Under the pieces are notes generated by a model. The model worked only from the letters and a program-made list of their open reading frames with translations. It made no database searches and was not told the origin of the DNA. Source: Diorhabda sublineata (taxonomy: Eukaryota > Arthropoda > Insecta > Coleoptera > Chrysomelidae). From it: a stretch of DNA of 64,000 nucleotides. The position numbers and the translations under genes were made by a program. Shown piece by piece: positions 58,729 through 64,000 of this stretch (positions are counted from its first letter, which is position 1; every line of letters begins with the position of its first letter). The stretch lies in NCBI RefSeq assembly GCF_026230105.1, contig NC_079480.1, positions 15,542,488 to 15,606,487 on the forward strand, written 5' to 3'.

Positions 58729-61700
58729 CTGAAAATAAGAGCATATGATACCGGGCGCATTAAAAATAATAAATAAGGAATATGTTCAATACAAGATTGA
58801 AAAATTATATTCCCGTCGTACCTTTGGTTGCCGAAACGTTTCTTACAAGCAGGACAAACGTTAAATTCGGTTACTGTTATGTACTGACTTTCCAAGACGA
58901 GTTTGGTTTCTTGACAAGTCAAATATTCCGCGTGCAACAATCCCTTCATCAATTGCATATGTCTCCTTTCTTGTACGAGCTTTTGCATGGAAACGAATAG
59001 GAATTTCAATAATCTAGATACCGGAAGATGATCTGGAATTATCGCGAGCGCTTCGAGACAATCCATTCGGGAAGCGTTCTCCTGCAAAAGTCTGATAGCC
59101 AATTCGATGTCGGGTTGGGCGGTTTTCGGAGATAAAGTAACGCCAGGAAGAGTTATTACGCAACTATTGGGGTCTAATATCAATTTAATTAGATAAACGT
59201 ATATCTGTAATAAATTATATTCTAGAAGAATTGATATAAATTGTTTGTTAGTTTGTACTTACGCGCGAACTACCCGGTATTTGTTTATCATATACTTGTT
59301 TGCAATAATTTTCAGCTTTTTCCACGTTTCCCAAAACTCTAACGTAAATCGCTAGAGATTGTTCGTGTTTACCGAGTTTTCCGAGTATGGTGGCGCGTTC
59401 CTCAAGCAACACTTCCGTGGGAAAACTTCCGAGGATGTTTTCCGCGGTGTAATTCCTGCTGGTTTCCAAAAATTCCAATAGTTTCTTTCTGGTGTGTTCG
59501 GAAGATGCTGTACCTTCGGTGAGTATCTTTTCGCGGTACTGATGAATCAACGCGTTGTGAAATAACGGATTGGGATCTTCCCAAACGTACAGTATGTGTT
59601 CTAAATAAGGTATGGCTAAGGATTTGTGGGATTTCAGGAGAAAGTCCAATATGCGAGCTCGAGGTAAAGATTCGACTTCGGCTAAATCTTCTGTGAATAT
59701 CTGAAACATTGTGCGGTGATTCTAACCTCAAATTACGCTTGTATCGCTTCAATATTCACCTTCAAACCTTCTTCTGGGGATTCGTTGAGTACCCAATCGG
59801 CCATATCTAGTATTAAGGGCATATGTTCAGCTCCTAAATGTTGTACGTAGGTAATTATACGTTCTAAATTCCCTTCGGATTGTAGCAATTCCAAAGCACG
59901 CCTATGTTGCCCTTTCGTTTGATATAATATGATGAGTTCGTTGGATTTTCCCATTTTTTTCAAAATTTTTTCAGTTTCTATCAAATGGCAATGGTTGCGT
60001 CTAAGTAATGGTGCTACCAGAGCGTCGTTAGTTTGTAAATAGCATTTTAGCAAAGTTGTGTCGATTATTTGTAGCAATTGACTTGTAGATTTGCTAATGG
60101 CTGTTTCGTTAAGGTTACCCGAAGCGTTTTTATTTGCCTATATACGGAAAATTGAAATGAAAATCATCACTGTATGAAACACTTCCAAATTTTACGAAAT
60201 TTTATTATAGAGGGTGATTAGTTGACGATCAATAGGAATTTTTGTTAATTAAGCGTTGATCACAAATTTCATGTCACCATTTAATATAATTTCACCTTTG
60301 AAAATGGAAATTCAAGTAAAAATGAGGGTTTATACAAGTTTCCACGAAAATGTAATATTTCTAACATCATTTTAGGAAAATTCACGATAATTTATCTACG
60401 AATAATAAAAAATTTTTACACATAATGAAATTTCATCGAAATTTTTTTGAAAATCCACCGAAATTTTCGTTTTGTTTCAATATACAATGTGATTGAAATC
60501 GAACAGTACGAAATTCTTGAAACTAAAACTTTCTGGCATTTTTTTAAAGGTGATATTTTGATATTGGGGGTGTTCCCTCCGGAAATTAACTGAATTTTTC
60601 CAAAAAATTGTAAATTTAACATAATTTTCATGAAAATTTACGAAAATCGCTTTAATTTATTAACGAATAACGAACAACTTTGACAAAAAACGAAATTCCA
60701 TCAAAATTTTCTCGAAAATCTAGCGAAGTTTCCGTTTTGTTAGAGGTGATATTTTGATATAGAGGGTGATTTCTCCGGGAATTAACTGAGTTTTACAAAA
60801 AATTGTAAACTCAACAAATTTTCACGGAAATTTACGAAAATCGCTTTAATTTATTAAGGAATAATGAACAACTTTTACAAAAAATGAAATTTCATAAAAA
60901 TTTTCTGGAAAATCTACCGAAATTTTCGTTTTGTTCCAATATACAGAGTGATCCAAATACGAAAAGTACGAAATTCTTGACATTCATTTAAAGGTGATAT
61001 TTTGATATTGAGGGTGATTCCTGCGGGAATTGAATGAAAATAAAAGATACAAAGAAAAACTTTTACAAAAAATGATATTTCATCAAATTTTCTCGTGAAT
61101 CTACCAAAATTCATATTTTATTTGAATAAACAATGCGATTATAATACAAATAGGATAAAATTATACATTTCTCTTCAAAAATGAGATTTTAACTAAAAAA
61201 AACATTATTTCGCTTGTGAAGGTGATACAAGGTCGCTACAACAAAGTTAAGATCCGGATAAAGTAGAATGAATCTTACCTGATTCTCAGACGAATGCAGA
61301 CGATATCTCATCTCGGTAAGATAATCGATAAGCGCCAATCTGCTAGTTTCCAATTCTTTTTCGGTCAAATCCCGAGTCGGTTCCGAAATTTCGGTTGCTG
61401 CTTGTTGTTGCGGCAAAAGATCGGGAAACAACCGTATGACGTCATAAGCGTCAGTACCCAATTTAATAAATTCCTTCATACTCTCGTGGAATTGTTTCTT
61501 ATTGAATAAATCGTACGCCAGATATGTTTGAATCTGATGTACGATTTCTCGTTTTTCCTCATCCGATTCCGTCGAAGTTTGCTTAAAACGTCGATAAATA
61601 AACACAACCGAAAAAAATTTTTTTTTAAAAATTGCGTCTCACCGTTAATTTTAAAGCAAGTTGAAACTGTTTATCTTTCAATAGAACTTCTCGTTGTTTG

Positions 61701-62894
61701 GCGACGCCGATAGCTTGGATAACCCAAATTTGAGCGACTGACGCTGCGTATAAAGTACCTTGACGCGACGAAACGATAAATCTTATTTTAGGTAGATCTG
61801 TTAAAGTTTGAACTAAACTATTCGGTTCCAAAGTTGCCACCTCAAATAATTATAATAATTTAACACAAATTTCTCGTTAATAATAGCGAATCGTTACCTC
61901 TACACAATCATTTTGAATTCCGAGTGCGTAAGGTTCGTCCCAAGCTAACGAAATTGGTGAATCTGACCATTTCAAAGCTTTATTTCTTTCAGTTTCGCCA
62001 TTTACGTTTACTAAAATTGTTTGATTATCTCGACATAACGCGAACGTCGTTTCTGAAACTCTCGCTATACAAGGTTCGTTCGATCTCGTACTACTAGTCG
62101 GAAATAAATCTTTCTTTTTACCATTTAACTAAGACAAGTATTTGAAAACTATTATATAAATTAGGAAATTAGACATAATTCACCTCAAATAACGCGTATT
62201 CTCCCCTATAACCTATACATATAGCTTCTTGACACCAAACCATCGATTTTGGTATATCTGTTAAAACTATATCGTCCATTAATGGTAAAAATTCATTATT
62301 TTTTAAATAATACAATTGTATTTTTCTCTTAACAGCTACTGCCATACGGACTAAACTCACTATTTCACCTGTCATAGATGTCGGTTTCTAAAATAATTCT
62401 TTTTTTCCGAAAAAATACCGTTAAACTAATAATTACATACCTTGACATTAAGAGTGAAAAAAGTAGCTCCCTTAGATTTTTGAACTTGATGCAAAGTAGT
62501 AAAATTTGTGGAATTAAGATCGTGAATTTGTATAATATTATCTATAAAATAATGAAGTATCATAAGGAGGTATAAAAGCTAACATATCTTAATTATTAAA
62601 CCTGTTAAACTGATGAGTAAATTATTATCTGCCAATACTTCCAATTGTTGAACAGGTTTTTTACTAAAAGATTTATTATATCTCATTAAATGAACTTCGC
62701 AACCTTCATCATTTTGAATGATACTGTACATACATAAGTGGCCATGTCTTGTACCAACAACGAGATTATCGCCTACGATATTAAGAATACCTATATGTTT
62801 AAAAAAAATATTTATTAGACTTACCATAAGAAGCTATTGATTCAATTTGAAAAGTCACTTTTAACAGAGGTGATATTTTATATGCTTCGTGCAT
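58668..62894 (-). CDS. Vps39: Vps39 (Vam6-like), HOPS complex subunit, 11 exons, 851 residues
   Basis: Exons in transcript order: 62894-62825, 62790-62602, 62541-62441, 62387-62184, 62128-61898, 61840-61643, 61581-61279, 60137-59760, 59700-59263, 59204-58822, 58728-58668. All join in frame. Residues 1 to about 290 form the CNH (citron homology) beta-propeller that starts MHEAYKISPLLKV and has VVGTRHGHLCMYS. About 400-560 match the Vps39_1 region (LLQIIDTTLLKCYL, LYQTKGQHRRALELL), followed by clathrin-type helical repeats, then the C-terminal Vps39_2 region with CPACKKRFGNQ, RYPNGEVVH and FSC. The C-terminal zinc-binding-type motif RYPNGEVVH separates it from its paralogue TGFBRAP1/Vps3. The HOPS subunit binds Rab7 and tethers late endosomes, autophagosomes and lysosomes. 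Human VPS39 is about 880 residues, so this copy is essentially full length. Confidence 0.95.
58822..59204 (-). CDS. Vps39: Vps39 exon 10
   Basis: Residues about 705-831. Contains PGVTLSPKTAQPDIELAIRL, CLEALAIIPDHLPVSRLLKF, and the CPACKKRFGNQ motif at its end. Donor AAAG|GTACGA. Confidence 0.95.
59263..59700 (-). CDS. Vps39: Vps39 exon 9
   Basis: Residues 559-704: IFTEDLAEVESLPRARILDF, YLEHILYVWEDPNPLFHNAL and ILGKLGKHEQSLAIYVRVLG, the helical-repeat region. Acceptor TGTTTCAG, donor CGC|GTAAGT. Confidence 0.96.
59760..60137 (-). CDS. Vps39: Vps39 exon 8
   Basis: Residues 433-558: ANKNASGNLNETAIS, LLQIIDTTLLKCYLQTNDAL, RRNHCHLIETEKILKKMGK and ADWVLNESPEEGLK. Core of the Vps39_1 region. Donor AAG|GTGAAT. 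Confidence 0.96.
60180..61170. repeat. degenerate tandem repeats filling Vps39 intron 7
   Basis: About four loosely repeated units; GTGATATTTTGATAT recurs at 60550, 60746 and 60994, with AAATTTTCGTTTTGTT, TACGAAATTCTTGA and CGCTTTAATTTATTAA between. Spacings are 196 and 248 because of a deletion in the middle unit. This intron is about 1.1 kb while every other intron of the gene is short (roughly 30-60 bp for most, under 100 bp). Short frames in it are spurious. Confidence 0.85.
61279..61581 (-). CDS. Vps39: Vps39 exon 7
   Basis: Residues 332-432: QTSTESDEEKREIVHQIQTY, YDLFNKKQFHESMKEFIKLG, VIRLFPDLLPQQQ and ALIDYLTEMRYRL. Donor CAG|GTAAGA; acceptor GTTTTAAG. Confidence 0.95.
61643..61840 (-). 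CDS. Vps39: Vps39 exon 6
   Basis: Residues 266-331: VATLEPNSLVQTL, IRFIVSSRQGTLYAASVAQI and LLKDKQFQLALKLT, the end of the CNH propeller and start of the helical region. Acceptor ATTTGAG, donor ACG|GTGAGA. Confidence 0.94.
61898..62128 (-). CDS. Vps39: Vps39 exon 5
   Basis: Residues 189-265: LNGKKKDLFPTSS, EPCIARVSETTFALCRDNQT and WSDSPISLAWDEPYALGIQ. CNH domain. Donor GAG|GTAACG. Confidence 0.94.
62184..62387 (-). CDS. Vps39: Vps39 exon 4
   Basis: Residues 121-188: KPTSMTGEIVSLVRMAVAVK, FLPLMDDIVLTDIPKSMVWC and IGYRGEYALFE. CNH domain. Acceptor TTTTAG, donor GAG|GTGAAT. Confidence 0.95.
62441..62541 (-). CDS. Vps39: Vps39 exon 3
   Basis: NIIQIHDLNSTNFTTL then VQKSKGATFFTLNVK, CNH domain. 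Acceptor TTTTATAG, donor AAG|GTATGT. Confidence 0.92.
62602..62790 (-). CDS. Vps39: Vps39 exon 2
   Basis: GILNIVGDNLVVGTRHGHLC, EVHLMRYNKSFSKKPVQQLE and LADNNLLISLT. CNH domain. The donor is GTTTAA, weaker than the others, but the frame into exon 3 is correct. Confidence 0.93.
62825..62894 (-). CDS. Vps39: Vps39 exon 1 with start codon
   Basis: MHEAYKISPLLKV then TFQIESIASY. The start fits the family's usual MH(D/E)A(F/Y) N terminus. Donor ATG|GTAAGT-like (phase 1). Confidence 0.95.
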
Positions 62895-63655
62895 TGTACA
62901 CTGCTTTAACTATATAAACCAAATTTTACAAAACTATTTATTTACTAAATTTAGGGATTTAACATATAACTGACTTGACAAATGTCAAAGTTGAAAGCAG
63001 TGCGCTCTTAACCTAGCTCTGCTTTACAATAATTCCCGAGCACATAGTGTTACATAATTATAATTTTATTATATTTTCTGTATACATTTTGATGTAAATA
63101 TTTTATGATCATCATAACAATACTAGATTTATTGAAAACTCGCTCTATTTATCAAATTTAAATGATTTAACAATTTACTGATATGACAAGTGTCAAAGCT
63201 GGGGAAAGTGCGTTTGTACAATATTTTTCTAGCGAATAAGTTTATTTCATTATTCTTTTATGATATATTCCATGCACATTTTGAAATAATTTGTAATCAT
63301 CCTAGATTCATTGAAATTCTCATGAATTACATTTATTTGTTATAATCATACTGGTTCGCTCTAATTTCAGGTGGCATCCAATTTAAGCGTTTCAAAAAGC
63401 AATGGATGGAAAACTTTCACTTCATTATCTAAAATTCTAACAAACATTTCAACTCAGTTTATTTATTTTTTTTTGTATAATTCATCATTATTATGTTATA
63501 AATCTAATATAAGACTTTTAGTTATATTTGTGTAATAAAATAGAAAGATTTCATCTTGTACAAACTATTAAAAACGAAGAAGAATAATGTCAATTTATTA
63601 TGAATTATCTTGATTTGTCTATAATGTTAATAAGAAAGTTTTAAATTTAGACATA
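62895..63655. promoter_or_regulatory. divergent promoter between Vps39 and GTF3C3
   Basis: The two genes point away from each other with 761 bp between start codons. The gap holds a diverged direct duplication of about 200 bp: TTTAACATATAACTGACTTG (62958) versus TTTAACAATTTACTGATATG (63167). Each includes a palindrome TGACA-N2-TGTCA (62976-62987 and 63184-63195) and CAAAG, then GTGCG. No TATA box is obvious, as expected for housekeeping genes. Part of it is 5' untranslated sequence of both genes. Confidence 0.6.
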
Positions 63656-64000
63656 ATGGAATCAAGTACAAGTAAATTGGGTGATAATATATCTGATGTT
63701 GAATATACCGACGATGATGAAGAAAGAAATGGTAAAAAAAGTTTAGCTATTTATGACAATTGGTAAGTTATTAATTTTGAATATCTTTATTCAAGATAAT
63801 ACGAAATCGTCAAGGAAGGAAAATAGCAAATTACCTTCCCATCTAAAAGGTTTGATGGGTGAAGCTAATTTGAGATATGCGAGAGGTGATTTAGATACCG
63901 CGAAAAAAATGTGTTTCGAAGTAATAAGACAAGCTCCAGACGCGTACGAACCCTATTTGACTTTATCCCAAATGTATGAAAACGTTAATATGAAAAAATA
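63656..64000 (+). CDS. GTF3C3: GTF3C3 (TFIIIC subunit, TPR protein), first exons, runs off the window
   Basis: Exon 1 63656-63762 (MESSTSKLGDN, then acidic DVEYTDDDEERNG), a 52-bp intron, exon 2 from about 63815. Exon 2 encodes LPSHLKGLMGEANLRYARGD, DTAKKMCFEVIRQAPDAYEP and LSQMYENVNM, a TPR pair typical of the third TFIIIC subunit (TFIIIC102, yeast Tfc4), where the GLMGEAN.R.ARG and IRQAP.AYEP motifs are well conserved. TFIIIC binds the A and B boxes of tRNA genes and recruits TFIIIB. I chose the acceptor after TCGTCAAG because the earlier TTCAAG would give a stop. The 3' part lies outside. Confidence 0.8.

Noticed and set aside
58782..59000. 72-codon + strand open frame
   Set aside because: Shadow of Vps39 exon 10.
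59402..59752. 116-codon - strand frame overlapping Vps39 exon 9
   Set aside because: Wrong frame of the same exon, with arginine/serine-rich composition and no homology.
61294..61509. 71-codon + strand open frame
   Set aside because: Shadow of Vps39 exon 7.
1..64000. tRNA or rRNA genes
   Set aside because: No segment read as a convincing cloverleaf with A and B boxes, and no rRNA-like sequence was seen; a dedicated scan would be decisive.

Overview
This is a window of insect nuclear DNA, very AT-rich, with long introns, GT-AG splice sites and dense decayed transposons. The gene content (a DIP/lachesin-type neuronal immunoglobulin gene, Vps39, GTF3C3) together with many mariner relics and a piggyBac copy fits a holometabolous insect. 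A beetle is my best guess, but the order cannot be proved from this window.

Layout. 1-2200 is the end of a tandem satellite of about 181 bp. From 6803 to 34208 on the + strand run nine exons of a dpr-interacting-protein (DIP)/lachesin-like cell-adhesion gene: three Ig domains, a short stalk and a C-terminal hydrophobic segment. Its signal-peptide exon lies upstream, outside the window or not recognised. Its introns hold repeat families, including nine 442-bp tandem copies (18428-22403) made from the 3' end of a non-LTR retrotransposon, a 144-bp triplicate, and several mariner relics. 34209-58667 has no host gene that I can support. It is a transposon graveyard holding mariner relics of several lineages, a 2265-bp piggyBac copy with TTAA-type ends and a mutated catalytic residue, a mariner deletion derivative with intact terminal repeats, a reverse-transcriptase scrap, a decayed copy of an insect multi-copy gene family, and several local duplications.

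58668-62894 on the - strand is a complete 11-exon Vps39 gene (851 codons, HOPS tethering complex). It is arranged head-to-head with the first exons of GTF3C3 (TFIIIC subunit, + strand, from 63656, running off the window). The 761-bp gap between them is a probable shared promoter and contains a duplicated block carrying a TGACA-N2-TGTCA palindrome.

The DIP protein acts at the neuronal cell surface, Vps39 at late endosome/lysosome fusion, and GTF3C3 in RNA polymerase III transcription. There is no operon-like functional link beyond the divergent promoter. I found no CRISPR array, bacterial-type defence system or convincing tRNA/rRNA gene. The most unusual feature is the retrotransposon-derived 442-bp array in sense orientation inside the intron that splits the second Ig domain.
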